Assembly: GCF_900104175.1 (NCBI RefSeq)
Contig: NZ_FNIX01000001.1
Coordinates: 881,975 to 945,974 of the forward strand
Length of the DNA stretch: 64,000 bases
Source of the DNA: Lentzea jiangxiensis
GTDB lineage: Bacteria > Actinomycetota > Actinomycetes > Mycobacteriales > Pseudonocardiaceae
Reading direction: 5' to 3'
The position numbers and the translations under genes were made by a program. The notes under the pieces are model-generated. The model ran no database searches. It saw nothing but the letters and a program-made list of their open reading frames with translations, and had not been told where the DNA came from. Below, piece by piece: positions 26,607 through 34,904 of this stretch (positions are counted from its first letter, which is position 1; every line of letters begins with the position of its first letter).

Positions 26607-26921
26607 GAACGAGAAGGTTAACCAAGGGTGATCGAAGTGGCCACGACCGATGGATGGCAATTCGTGTGATCTCGACCTTCGCGGTTGCATTCCGTGTACG
26701 CCGAACGCACCGGCCAGCCGCTCCGGAAAGGCGCCTCGCCAGACACAATCGGGTGACTGCGGCTTGTCTGGTGTTGATCTACATTTACGGTGTTTGTGCT
26801 GGAAAGTGGTGCTATGGGGCGATTTTCGCGGAGCCGTTCCGTCCACTTTCGACGCTGCTTGAGGTCATGGGCCGTGGGTAAGCTCGCTCAATCTTCAGCC
26901 TGGTTGAGCGAGTAGGTGACC
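26607..26921. other. Gene-free interval with divergent promoters
   Basis: 315 bp between the divergent DegV and coiled-coil genes. It is clearly richer in A/T than the surroundings (notably 26760-26850), as expected for promoters. Short ORFs on both strands have no ribosome-binding site or coding bias. The one structure I see is the inverted repeat at its right end, listed separately. Confidence 0.5.
26883..26912. promoter_or_regulatory. 9-bp inverted repeat just before the coiled-coil operon
   Basis: CTCGCTCAA (26883-26891) and TTGAGCGAG (26904-26912) are perfectly complementary, with 12 nt between, ending 9 nt before ATG 26922. The right arm directly abuts the AGTAGG ribosome-binding site, so it could act as an operator or as an RNA hairpin that limits translation. 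Confidence 0.5.
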
Positions 26922-27872
26922 ATGGGTGCAAAAGAGCAGGAACTGGTTCCGCTGCACGCCGGTTTCGACGTTGTCTACCGAGGTTTTCACCGACGTCAGG
27001 TCGTCGAGCACATCGAGGGTCTCGAGGAGCAGTTGCGCTTCACGAGCCTCGACCGGGACGAGGCGCTGGCACAGGCGGCCGATCTGCGCAAGCTGCTGGA
27101 GATGACGCGCCAAGACCTCGAGGAGGCGCGCACCAGGATCGAGCGCCTCGAGTCGACCTCGGGCACGCACGCGAGCGCGACCGAACGGATGCACCGCATG
27201 CTCCGCCTCGCCGAGGAAGAGACCGCGGAGATGCACCTGCAGACCGAACGCGAGTGCGCCGACCTCCGCGCGCGCACCGACGTGGAGCTGGCCGCGCTGC
27301 GCGCCGCCGCCGAGCAGGAGGCCGCGGCCATGCGCGCCGAGGCCGAGGCCGAGCTCCACGCGTCGCGCCAGGAGTGCGCCACCCGTGCCGCCGAGATGGA
27401 ACGCCGTGAGCTCGAGGTGGAACGCCGCTGCGCCGACCTCGAGGCCCAGCACCGCCAGCGCGCCGACGAGGTGGAGCGCGAGTGCGGCGAGGCGGTCGCC
27501 CAGGCCCAGGCCGACGCGGACAGGCTGCTGCGGGAGACCGCGCTGCAGTGCAACTCGCTGCAGGCCGACTCCGAGCGCAAGCGCGAGAAGGCGGAGCAGT
27601 TCCTCGAGCTGACCATGACCCGCCGCCGCAACGAGGCCGCGCGCCACCTGCGGGAGCAGGAGGCGCTGGCGCGCACCCGCTCGGAGTTCGTGGTGAAGAT
27701 GGCGTGCCGCGAAGCCCAGCGCCGCCTCGCGGAAGTCGCCGAGCGCACCGCCGAGCTGCACGAGCTGCACCGCGTCGTCCACTCGCAGCTGGCCGCGGCC
27801 CGCGCCACCCTCTCCGTGGCCGCGGACCGGATCACGCCCGTGCACATCCCGGAGCAGGTGGCCGCCTCGTGA
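26922..27872 (+). CDS. DivIVA/FilP-like coiled-coil protein
   Basis: 316 aa, almost entirely charged coiled coil from about residue 25 to 290 (heptads rich in E, R, A, L). The N-terminal segment FDVVYRGFHRRQVVEHIEGLEEQL resembles the membrane-binding DivIVA-type start found in actinobacterial polar-growth proteins (DivIVA, Scy, FilP). It likely takes part in polar growth or cytoskeleton. ATG 26922 is preferred over GTG 26916. The stop overlaps the next start as GTGA, and two small genes follow in the same direction. Confidence 0.78.
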   Translation: MGAKEQELVPLHAGFDVVYRGFHRRQVVEHIEGLEEQLRFTSLDRDEALAQAADLRKLLEMTRQDLEEARTRIERLESTSGTHASATERMHRMLRLAEEETAEMHLQTERECADLRARTDVELAALRAAAEQEAAAMRAEAEAELHASRQECATRAAEMERRELEVERRCADLEAQHRQRADEVERECGEAVAQAQADADRLLRETALQCNSLQADSERKREKAEQFLELTMTRRRNEAARHLREQEALARTRSEFVVKMACREAQRRLAEVAERTAELHELHRVVHSQLAAARATLSVAADRITPVHIPEQVAAS

Positions 27873-28144
27873 AACGCCGCACGCCGCTTGTCGCAGGCGC
27901 GCAGGTGGTGCCCGCGTCGTCCTCGCCCGCAGCCCCGGCGGTGGCCCAGCAGGCGGTGCGCGACCTGTTCACCACCCATTCGGTCAAGGGCGTCGCCTCC
28001 GCGCCGGGCACCGCGTCCCTCGTGGGCCGCGGCGAGGACGTGCGCCGAGGCGTGGCGAGCACGATCACCACGCGGGTCGTCGTGGACCCGGCGTGGGGCC
28101 CGCCCGCGGACTTCGGACCTCAGATCGACGTCCTCGTGAGCTAG
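27869..28144 (+). CDS. Small protein coupled to the coiled-coil gene
   Basis: 91 aa, start GTG 27869 overlapping the previous stop (GTGA). It begins MKRRTPLVAG and ends in DPAWGPPADFGPQIDVLVS. Codon third positions are nearly all G/C in this frame, supporting coding. There is no membrane segment or recognisable motif. Position suggests a partner of the coiled-coil protein; the function is unknown. Confidence 0.6.
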   Translation: MKRRTPLVAGAQVVPASSSPAAPAVAQQAVRDLFTTHSVKGVASAPGTASLVGRGEDVRRGVASTITTRVVVDPAWGPPADFGPQIDVLVS

Positions 28145-28155
28145 GAGCCTTCGCA

Positions 28156-28890
28156 ATGGCAGGGGCAGTCGGGTTCGTATTCGGGCTGTGCGTGCTGTCC
28201 TTCACGTTGGGGGCGGCCCTGATGTACGCGCTGGTGCGGCGCCGCGAGGAAACCGCCCCGGCCGAGCCCGCTCAACCGGAGCAGCCGGCCGAACGCACGT
28301 GGGTTCCCAAGCCCGCCGTCGAGCCGGTCGCCGACGACTACGACACGCGGCCGATCCACCGCAACCCGGTGGTGGGGCTGACGCAGCTGGAACCGGCGCT
28401 GGCGTCGCTCCCGGAGCCGGTGTCGGGGCCGGTGCTGAGGTCGGTGCCGCGGCTGGACCTGCGAGCGGTGGGCGAGCCGGTGGGGGAGCCGCAGCCGGAG
28501 GTTGCTGTGAAGCCCGAGGCCGCTGTGAAGCCTGAGCCGGTGACCGCCGAGGTTCCGATCGCTGCGGCGGTACCGGAACCGGTCGTCGCGGCCGAGCCGG
28601 CCACCGATCCCGCACGCGATCCCGGTCCCGTGGCCGAGGACGCCGAGCCGAGCGAGGAGCCCGGAACTGTCGGTGCCGCTCGATACGATCAGGATGGGGA
28701 CCTCGATCCCCCCTTGGGGGACCCCGAAGCCCCCGAATCAACGGTAGCGGCCGGCACCGACACTCCCGTGCCACCGCCGCCCGCCGCGCCGCAGCCCGTC
28801 GAACACACGACGCGGGTGGAGCGGGAGGGCCTCCGGCAGCGCTACCTGAGGACGTTCGAAGAGGTGCGCCGCAAGGCGGACAGCAATTGA
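28156..28890 (+). CDS. Single-pass membrane protein with long Pro/Glu/Val-rich tail
   Basis: 244 aa. One N-terminal transmembrane helix (about 4-26) is followed by RRRE (cytosolic side) and then ~200 residues of low-complexity P-E-V-A repeats, closing with a short basic helix (REGLRQRYLRTFEEVRRKA). ATG 28156 follows TAGGAG. Such membrane-anchored disordered proteins often tether cytoskeletal or division factors, which would fit the DivIVA-like gene upstream. Third gene of the unit; function not known. Confidence 0.65.
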   Translation: MAGAVGFVFGLCVLSFTLGAALMYALVRRREETAPAEPAQPEQPAERTWVPKPAVEPVADDYDTRPIHRNPVVGLTQLEPALASLPEPVSGPVLRSVPRLDLRAVGEPVGEPQPEVAVKPEAAVKPEPVTAEVPIAAAVPEPVVAAEPATDPARDPGPVAEDAEPSEEPGTVGAARYDQDGDLDPPLGDPEAPESTVAAGTDTPVPPPPAAPQPVEHTTRVEREGLRQRYLRTFEEVRRKADSN

Positions 28891-29054
28891 GTGTCAGACC
28901 CGCTGAGTACGTTGGTGCGCGGGGGTGCCTGATTCCGAGGGGACCCTTGCGTGAGCCTGCCGTGCCTGTCGTCCGCTCCACCACAGCGGCCCCACGCCGC
29001 CGCCACCCGGAACCCCCAATCCGGCAGCCGCACCCCCGTCCGGCAGGCGGCACC

Positions 29055-29115
29055 CCACAGCCGCACTCCACAGCCGCACTCCACAGCCGCACCCACAGCC
29101 GCACCCACAGCCGTG
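29055..29115. repeat. Short tandem repeat, 12-13 nt unit
   Basis: Five consecutive copies of CCACAGCCGCAC(T): two of 13 nt, two of 12 nt and a last degenerate one. They lie in the 293-bp gap (28891-29183) before the PEP-mutase-family gene. The array is direct, without dyad symmetry. Nothing else is recognisable in this gap. Confidence 0.8.
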
Positions 29116-29183
29116 TCGGAAACTCATCGGTCCATGTCCGAAACCGGCCGGACACCGCGCCCGTGCGCTGATATCAATCGATC

Positions 29184-30017
29184 ATGACTTCCGCCACTGA
29201 CCGCTCCGCCACTGACCGCTCCGCCACTGACCGCACCGCTCTCTTCCACGCCCTCCACGCGCCGGGCCCGCTCGTCCTCCCCAACGCCTGGGACGTCGCC
29301 TCCGCCCTCATCGTCGAGGCGGCCGGTGCCAAGGCGGTCGCCACCACCAGCGCCGGGGTGGCGTGGAGCCTCGGCGCGCCGGACGGGGACGCGCTCGACC
29401 GCGACCTCGCCATCGGTCTCGTCGCGAGGATCGCCGCGGCGGTGGGGGTTCCGGTGACCGCGGACATCGAGTCCGGCTTCGGTGAGGACGCCGCTGGGGT
29501 CGCGGAGACGGCGAAGGCCGTCGAGGAGGCGGGCGCGTCCGGCGTCAACATCGAGGACGGGCAGGGCGCGGCGCTGAGGGACGTGCAGGAGCAGAGGGAA
29601 CGTCTGCAGGCGGCACGGGAAGGTGGGCCGACGCTCTACATCAACGCCCGTGTGGACGTGTTCCTGCGGGGGATCGGTGAGCCGAAGGAGCGGCTGCGGC
29701 ACGCGCTCGACCGCGCGCGGGTCTACCTGGAGGCGGGAGCCAGCGGCATCTTCGTGCCGGGCGTCACCGATCTCGAGACCGTGGAGCTGCTGGCGCGGAA
29801 CATCAACGCGCCGTTGAACGTGCTGGCCGGTCCGGGCGCACCCGCGGTCCGAGAACTCGGGACCGCAGGTGCCGCCAGGATCAGCGTCGGCACCGCGCTG
29901 GCGTCAGCCGCCTACGCGACAGCCAAGAAGGCGGCCGAGGAGTTGCTGGCCAAGGGCACCTATGACAGCACCGGTGAGGGCTTGGGCTACGGCGAGCTCA
30001 ACGCCCTCTTCCGCTAG
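29184..30017 (+). CDS. Isocitrate lyase/PEP mutase superfamily enzyme
   Basis: 277 aa. LVLPNAWDVASALIVEAAG, DIESGFGED (about 94-102), VNIEDG (about 121-126) and the GASGIFVPG segment define the PEP-mutase/oxaloacetate-hydrolase-like barrel with Mg2+-binding acidic residues. The KKCGH loop of true isocitrate lyases is absent. The reaction is unknown; carbon-carbon or phosphorus-carbon lyase activity is typical. The first 17 codons contain three exact 15-bp repeats (29190-29234) encoding SATDR three times, so the N-terminal tail is a repeat expansion in front of the conserved fold (starting about residue 18). The stop shares CTAG with the convergent small gene. Confidence 0.82.
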   Translation: MTSATDRSATDRSATDRTALFHALHAPGPLVLPNAWDVASALIVEAAGAKAVATTSAGVAWSLGAPDGDALDRDLAIGLVARIAAAVGVPVTADIESGFGEDAAGVAETAKAVEEAGASGVNIEDGQGAALRDVQEQRERLQAAREGGPTLYINARVDVFLRGIGEPKERLRHALDRARVYLEAGASGIFVPGVTDLETVELLARNINAPLNVLAGPGAPAVRELGTAGAARISVGTALASAAYATAKKAAEELLAKGTYDSTGEGLGYGELNALFR

Positions 30018-30166
30018 TGCTTCTTGCCGCCGCGGAACTTGCGCAGCAGCTGTTCGGCCTGAGCGCGCTTGCGCGGGTCCTGCGCCATCTGCCGAGCCTT
30101 GGATTGGAGCTTGTGGCCCTGCGGGCTGCGCAGGAACCTGGTGATCTTGTCCATGAAGCCGGCCAT
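30014..30166 (-). CDS. Small basic conserved-looking protein, 50 aa
   Basis: ATG 30166 has GGAGG 4 nt upstream. The product begins MAGFMDKITRFLRSPQG, continues with a lysine/arginine/glutamine-rich helix and ends RKFRGGKKH. High third-position GC and the strong ribosome-binding site support it. It may bind nucleic acid or membrane through its basic helix. Its stop codon TAG is read from the same CTAG tetranucleotide that ends the opposite gene. Confidence 0.7.
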   Translation of the reverse strand: MAGFMDKITRFLRSPQGHKLQSKARQMAQDPRKRAQAEQLLRKFRGGKKH

Positions 30167-30230
30167 TGGTCCTCCAGGTGTCCGTTACGTCCATTTCAAC
30201 GGACGAAACCGTCCCAGGAGTTCCCGGCGG

Positions 30231-31073
30231 TCAGACCGGCGAAACGGTGATCCCGAGCGCACCTGGTCCGACGTGGGCGCCGATGGCCGAGCTGACCTGC
30301 GTCACCATGAACTGGCGGACGTTCGGCACGTTGCGGCGGAGGTTGCGCAGCAGGCGCGAGGCCTTCTCCTCCGCGTCGAAGTGCTCCACGGCCACGTCCA
30401 CGGTGTCGGTGCCCGCGCGCTTGACCGCGATGTCGAGCATCCGGTTGAGCGCGCGGTCGGCGCCGATCACCTTGTCCAGCGGCGTGATCTGGCCGTCGGC
30501 CATGGTCAGCAACGGCTTCATCGACAGCACCCCGCCGACCAGGGCGGCCGCGGCGCCGATGCGGCCGCCGCGGCGCAGGTACTCGAGCGTGTCCACGTAG
30601 ATCAGCTCGGTCGACCTGTCGAAGCGGCGCTGGGCCGTCGCAAGCACCTTCTCGACGCTGCCGCCCGCCTCGGCGACCTTCGCGGCGGCCTGGACGGCGT
30701 AGCCGATGCTCATCCCGCAGGTGTGGGTGTCGATGACGTGCACGGGCACGGGCACCTTGGCGGCGGCTTCCCCGGCCGCCTCGACGGTGGCGGACTGGCG
30801 GCTCGACACGTGCACGGACACGATCGAGCGAACGCCCTGCGTCGCCAGTTCGTGGTACGTCCGGAAGAACGAGTCCGGATCGGGTGGGATCGTCGCCACG
30901 GGCACGTTCGAACGCATGGCCGAGACCAGGTCCGGGACCGGGATGCGGGACTCGTCGTCGGTGTGGTCGCCGATCCGCACCTGGATCTGCACCACTTCGA
31001 TGCCGAGCTTCTTGGTCAGCTGCGCCGGGAGGCAGGCCGTGGAGTCGGTCACGATAGCTACTCGCCGGTACAT
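30231..31073 (-). CDS. DegV-family fatty-acid-binding protein, second copy
   Basis: 280 aa. VTDSTACLP near residues 8-16, VSVHVSSRQSAT near 85-96 and VIDTHTCGMSIGYA near 113-126 identify a second DegV protein. It differs throughout from the 25764-26606 copy, so the duplication is old. The ligand should be a fatty acyl chain. It is divergent from etfBA, with 213 bp between; both may serve lipid metabolism. Confidence 0.88.
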   Translation of the reverse strand: MYRRVAIVTDSTACLPAQLTKKLGIEVVQIQVRIGDHTDDESRIPVPDLVSAMRSNVPVATIPPDPDSFFRTYHELATQGVRSIVSVHVSSRQSATVEAAGEAAAKVPVPVHVIDTHTCGMSIGYAVQAAAKVAEAGGSVEKVLATAQRRFDRSTELIYVDTLEYLRRGGRIGAAAALVGGVLSMKPLLTMADGQITPLDKVIGADRALNRMLDIAVKRAGTDTVDVAVEHFDAEEKASRLLRNLRRNVPNVRQFMVTQVSSAIGAHVGPGALGITVSPV

Positions 31074-31286
31074 GTCAGCGCAGCCTAGACCCGAATGGGT
31101 TAAGTCTCAGTTGGTGGCGTCAACGGGTGACAACTGTCACGCTAGCGGGGTGCTTGCTGCTGTTTGCACGCGTGCTACTGGCGGGTAACATCCGGGTGAT
31201 GGCAGGGTCGTGAACACCCGGCGGCGCAGTTCTAGAGTCCTCTGCGCAAGCGTCGCCGCCCGTCCGCAGGAGGTCGAAGAGGACCT

Positions 31287-32069
31287 ATGAACATTGTTGT
31301 CCTGGTCAAGCAGGTGCCTGACACCTGGTCCGAGCGCAAGCTCACCGACGCCGACCACACCCTTGACCGCGAGTCCGCGGATGCCGTGCTCGACGAGATC
31401 AACGAGCGCGCCGTCGAAGAGGCCCTGCTGCTGCAGGAAGCCCACGGCGGTGAGGTCACCGTGATCGCGATGGGTCCCGACCGCGCCACCGACGCGATCC
31501 GCAAGGCGCTGTCGATGGGTGCCGACAAGGCGATCCACGTGAGCGACGAGGCCCTGCACGGGTCGGACTCGCTGGCCACGGCCAAGGTCCTCGCGAAGGC
31601 GATCGGCACGGTCGAGAACGTCGACCTGGTCATCGCGGGCAACGAGGCCACCGACGGCCGCGCGGGCGCTGTCCCGGCCATCCTCGCCGAGCTGCTCGGC
31701 CTGCCGCAGGTCACCCAGCTGCGCAAGGTCACGGTCGACGGTTCCACGATCAAGGGCGAGCGCGAGACCGACGAGGGCGTCGCCTTCGTCGAGGCGTCGC
31801 TGCCGGCCGTGGTCTCCGTGACCGAGAAGATCAACGAGCCGCGCTACCCGTCCTTCAAGGGCATCATGGCCGCGAAGAAGAAGCCCGTCTCCACGCTGAC
31901 CGTGGCGGACCTCGGCGTCGACGCGTCCGAGGTCGGCCTGTCCGGTGCGCACACCCAGGTGCTCGAGGCGTCCCCGAAGCCGCCGCGCAGCGCGGGTCAG
32001 CGCATCGAGGACGGTGGCGACGGCGGTCAGAAGATCGCCGAGTTCCTCGTCGGCCAGAAGCTCATCTGA
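31287..32069 (+). CDS. etfB: Electron transfer flavoprotein beta subunit
   Basis: 260 aa, the normal length. Starts MNIVVLVKQVPDT, contains the EtfB signature AGNEATDGRAGAVPAILAELLG near 111-132 and binds AMP. With EtfA it carries electrons from acyl-CoA dehydrogenases to the respiratory chain. ATG 31287 follows AGAGGA. etfA follows after 13 nt. Corresponds to fixA/Rv3029c in the mycobacterial order. Confidence 0.95.
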   Translation: MNIVVLVKQVPDTWSERKLTDADHTLDRESADAVLDEINERAVEEALLLQEAHGGEVTVIAMGPDRATDAIRKALSMGADKAIHVSDEALHGSDSLATAKVLAKAIGTVENVDLVIAGNEATDGRAGAVPAILAELLGLPQVTQLRKVTVDGSTIKGERETDEGVAFVEASLPAVVSVTEKINEPRYPSFKGIMAAKKKPVSTLTVADLGVDASEVGLSGAHTQVLEASPKPPRSAGQRIEDGGDGGQKIAEFLVGQKLI

Positions 32070-32082
32070 GGGAGGGGAAGTC

Positions 32083-33036
32083 ATGTCTGAAGTTCTCGTT
32101 CTGGTCGACCACGTCGACGGCGAGGTCAAGAAGGTCAGCTACGAGCTGCTGACGGCCGCGCGTCGCCTGGGCACCCCGGCCGCCGTGGTCGTGGGCGCCT
32201 CCGGCACCGCGTCCAAGATCCGCGAGTCGCTCGGCAGGTTCGGCGCCGCGAAGGTCTACGCCGTCGAGTCCGACGACGCCGCCAACTTCCTCGTGACCCC
32301 GAAGGTCGACGCGCTGGCCGCCCTCGTCCCGAACGCGTCCGCGGTGCTCGTCTCCGCGACGGTCGAGGGCAAGGAGGTCGCGGGCCGTCTCGCCGCGCGC
32401 ATCGGCTCCGGCTGGCTGGTCGACGTCGTGGACGTCGAGGCCGACGGCACCGGCGTGCAGTCCATCTTCGGTGGCGCGTTCGTCGTCAAGGCGAAGGTCA
32501 GCAAGGGCACCCCGGTCATCACCGTCCGCCCCGGCGGCGTCGAGGCCGAGGAGTCCACGGCGGACGCCGTGCTGGACGAGTCGGTCTCCATCTCCGTGGA
32601 CGCCGCCAAGTCCGCCCGCGTGACCTCGCGCGAGGCCGTCGTCGGTGGCGACCGCCCGGAGCTGACCGAGGCCTCGGTCGTCGTCTCCGGTGGTCGCGGC
32701 GTCGGTTCCGCCGACAAGTTCTCCGTCGTCGAGGAGCTCGCGGACTCGCTCGGTGCCGCCGTCGGTGCCTCGCGCGCCGCGGTCGACTCGGGCTACTACC
32801 CGCACCAGTTCCAGGTCGGCCAGACCGGCAAGACGGTCTCGCCGCAGCTGTACGTGGCGCTGGGCATCTCCGGTGCCATCCAGCACCGCGCCGGCATGCA
32901 GACCTCGAAGACGATCGTCGCGGTCAACAAGGACCCCGAGGCCCCGATCTTCGAGATCGCCGACTTCGGCGTGGTGGGCGACCTGTTCAACGTCGCCCCG
33001 CAGCTGAAGGAAGAAGTCGCCAAGCGCAAGGGCTGA
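32083..33036 (+). CDS. etfA: Electron transfer flavoprotein alpha subunit
   Basis: 317 aa. The N-terminal half pairs with EtfB; the C-terminal FAD domain carries [11 protein letters not shown] near 205, a VDSGYYP motif near 230 and the [22 protein letters not shown] signature near 245-266. ATG 32083 is preceded by GGGAGGGG. A strong hairpin follows the stop. Confidence 0.95.
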   Translation: MSEVLVLVDHVDGEVKKVSYELLTAARRLGTPAAVVVGASGTASKIRESLGRFGAAKVYAVESDDAANFLVTPKVDALAALVPNASAVLVSATVEGKEVAGRLAARIGSGWLVDVVDVEADGTGVQSIFGGAFVVKAKVSKGTPVITVRPGGVEAEESTADAVLDESVSISVDAAKSARVTSREAVVGGDRPELTEASVVVSGGRGVGSADKFSVVEELADSLGAAVGASRAAVDSGYYPHQFQVGQTGKTVSPQLYVALGISGAIQHRAGMQTSKTIVAVNKDPEAPIFEIADFGVVGDLFNVAPQLKEEVAKRKG

Positions 33037-33052
33037 GCACCTCCGCGCTGAC

Positions 33053-33084
33053 AACGGCCGCCCCGCCTCGGTGGGGCGGCCGTT
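33053..33084 (+). terminator. Rho-independent terminator of etfBA
   Basis: AACGGCCGCCCC (33053-33064) pairs perfectly with GGGGCGGCCGTT (33073-33084) around an 8-nt loop, followed by GGCGTTTAA. Confidence 0.85.
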
Positions 33085-33162
33085 GGCGTTTAAGGTCGTC
33101 TTCACGACCGGAGACCGCTGCTGGTCGCGGCCGGCGGTGACGAGTTCCCGGGGAGAAGAGCG

Positions 33163-33579
33163 TTGAGCGACAACAGCTTCGTCGTGCGAGGCCACGGCAT
33201 GGGTTTCGAGGACGAAGACCGGACCATGTTCACGGTCGGCGTCGCCGAGCAGCCCGACGGCGGCGGCAGGCAGCTGATGGTCACGGCGAGCGAGGACGAC
33301 CTCGACGACGCCGACTACGACATGGACTCGTACTGCGTCGTCGACGACGAACACCGCTGCACGTACGGCGGCGTGACCCGGGCGGAGCTCACCGGCGGCG
33401 TGCTGGTGCTGGAGTTCTCCGATAAGGCGGTCGCGGAGCTCGAACTGGCCGGGCCCGTCCTCTCGCTGGAGCTCGACCTCGCCCCGGACGTCGTCGCGGA
33501 ACTGGCGGACGGCTACCGGCGCGTCTTCACGTTCGGGCGCGAGAGCTTCCGCCCGGTGCTGGGTGGCGACCTCGCCTGA
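33163..33579 (+). CDS. Imm10-like immunity family protein
   Basis: 138 aa, acidic. TVGVAEQPDGGGRQLMV, the DDxDxxxDSYCVVDD segment, TYGGVTRAEL and the closing LDLAPDVVAELADGYRRVF fit the Imm10 pattern as I remember it, a family that protects against polymorphic toxins. No toxin gene is adjacent, so it is an orphan or has another role. TTG 33163 is preceded by GGGAGAAG. It stands alone between etfA and a small secreted-protein gene. Confidence 0.6.
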   Translation: MSDNSFVVRGHGMGFEDEDRTMFTVGVAEQPDGGGRQLMVTASEDDLDDADYDMDSYCVVDDEHRCTYGGVTRAELTGGVLVLEFSDKAVAELELAGPVLSLELDLAPDVVAELADGYRRVFTFGRESFRPVLGGDLA

Positions 33580-33671
33580 AGCGGATGTCCGTTTCGGGAT
33601 GCTAAAGGTAGTCAGGGATATGTCAGGGCTTTGGCGAAGTCTGTCCGCATCGACCGGATGAAAGGGTCCTG

Positions 33672-34001
33672 ATGCGACAGATCAAGCGAGTGGCGTCCGT
33701 GGTGCTCGGCCTGACGATGGCCGCCGGTTTCATGACGCTCGCCGCCGCGCCGGCCAGTGCCGACCGCCCGTGCACCGGACGTCAGCAGAAGCTCTACTTC
33801 ATGGGCGAGAAGGACGCGAACTTCGGTGGCAGCGGCATCGTCACGCTGCTCAACTGCCACGCCACCAAGCGCAAGGCGAGCATCGACGTCTCGCGCGGCT
33901 TCGACCCGGACTGCAAGAGCATCCCGTTCGGCGAGACGCGGTCCTTCGAGTACAACCGGCTCAAGGGCATCGCGGAGTACAACAAGCCCAAGTGGTGCTG
34001 A
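33672..34001 (+). CDS. Small secreted protein, four cysteines
   Basis: 109 aa. Signal peptide with a basic start (MRQIKR), a 20-residue hydrophobic stretch and AxA cleavage near residue 30 (ASA-D). The mature part of ~79 residues has four Cys (PCTG, NCHA, DCKS, KWC end) and is rich in Lys, so two disulfides are likely. GAAAGGG precedes ATG 33672. Unknown function; small cationic disulfide proteins can be inhibitors or antimicrobials, but nothing here proves it. Confidence 0.72.
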   Translation: MRQIKRVASVVLGLTMAAGFMTLAAAPASADRPCTGRQQKLYFMGEKDANFGGSGIVTLLNCHATKRKASIDVSRGFDPDCKSIPFGETRSFEYNRLKGIAEYNKPKWC

Positions 34002-34017
34002 GTCCCGCGGCCCGCGA

Positions 34018-34043
34018 AGCCCCTCCGCGAGGAGGGGCTTTTC
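34018..34043 (+). terminator. Rho-independent terminator
   Basis: AGCCCCTCC-GCGA-GGAGGGGCT followed by TTTTCGC: a 9-bp stem, tetraloop and T-run right after the secreted-protein gene. Confidence 0.85.
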
Positions 34044-34130
34044 GCATCTCCGGGGGTTAACCCGACTGCCACTGACCGGTCATCGTTCTGACCTGCTGTC
34101 ATTCGCCGACCCGGCCCCACCCTGGTTCGC

Positions 34131-34904
34131 ATGACGCAGCCGGAACTGCTTGTCAGCACCCCTGTCCGACAGGACGCGGACGCTCCTCGCTACTCCCTCC
34201 TCGTCGCCCGTGACAGCGAAGAGGTCGTCGCCGCGCAGAAACTGCGTTACGAGGTGTTCGCCGGTGAGATGGGGGCGACGCTGCGCACCGGCGTGCCCGG
34301 CCACGACGTCGACGAGTTCGACCGGCACTGCGACCACCTCGTGGTGCGGGACGACCGGACCGGCGAAATCGTCGGCGGCTACCGCATGCTGCCGCCCGAG
34401 CGGGCCAGGGAGGCCGGGCGGCTCTACAGCGACGGCGAGTTCGACCTCGCCAACCTCGACGACATCCGGCACAGCACCGTCGAGACCGGGCGCTCGTGCG
34501 TGCACCCCGACCACCGCAACGGCGCTGTCGTCAGCCTCGTGTGGGCGGGCATCGCGCGGTACATGTTGCTGAGCGGCCACAAGTGGCTCGTCGGGTGCGC
34601 GTCGATCCCCCTGCAGGACGGCGGCAGCTTCGCGGCCGGGGTGTGGGACGTGGTGCACGCCAAGCACTTCGCGCCCGAGCGGTACCGCGTCACGCCGCAC
34701 AACCCGTGGGACGTCGACAGCGTCGCGCGGCCGGAGAAGACGGTGCTGCCGCCGCTGCTGAAGGGCTACCTGCGGCTCGGCGCCAAGATCTGCGGACGGC
34801 CCGCGCTCGACGCGGACTTCGGGGTCGCCGACCTGTTCATCCTGCTCGGCATGGACCACCTGGACCAGCGCTACCTCAAGTTCTTCCTGGGGGAGACGTC
34901 GTGA
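34131..34904 (+). CDS. GNAT/OlsB-type N-acyltransferase (Rv3027c-like)
   Basis: 257 aa. LRYEVFAGEMGA near 38-49, CDHLVVRDDRTGEIVGGYRML and ETGRSCVHPDHRNG near 120-133 match the acyl-ACP/acyl-homoserine-lactone-synthase-like GNAT family that includes OlsB, which acylates the amino group of ornithine with a 3-hydroxy fatty acid. The next gene, a PlsC-type O-acyltransferase, starts within its stop codon (GTGA). The pair therefore looks like OlsB-OlsA for an acylated amino-acid lipid; the substrate is inferred. Confidence 0.8.
   Translation: MTQPELLVSTPVRQDADAPRYSLLVARDSEEVVAAQKLRYEVFAGEMGATLRTGVPGHDVDEFDRHCDHLVVRDDRTGEIVGGYRMLPPERAREAGRLYSDGEFDLANLDDIRHSTVETGRSCVHPDHRNGAVVSLVWAGIARYMLLSGHKWLVGCASIPLQDGGSFAAGVWDVVHAKHFAPERYRVTPHNPWDVDSVARPEKTVLPPLLKGYLRLGAKICGRPALDADFGVADLFILLGMDHLDQRYLKFFLGETS

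Noticed and set aside
26650..26881. Short plus-strand ORFs in the gap before the coiled-coil operon
   Set aside because: No ribosome-binding site, no codon bias and AT-rich promoter-like composition.
28887..29171. ORFs across the tandem-repeat region (94 and 78 codons)
   Set aside because: Low-complexity Pro/His/Ser/Thr translation of the repeat array, without a ribosome-binding site.
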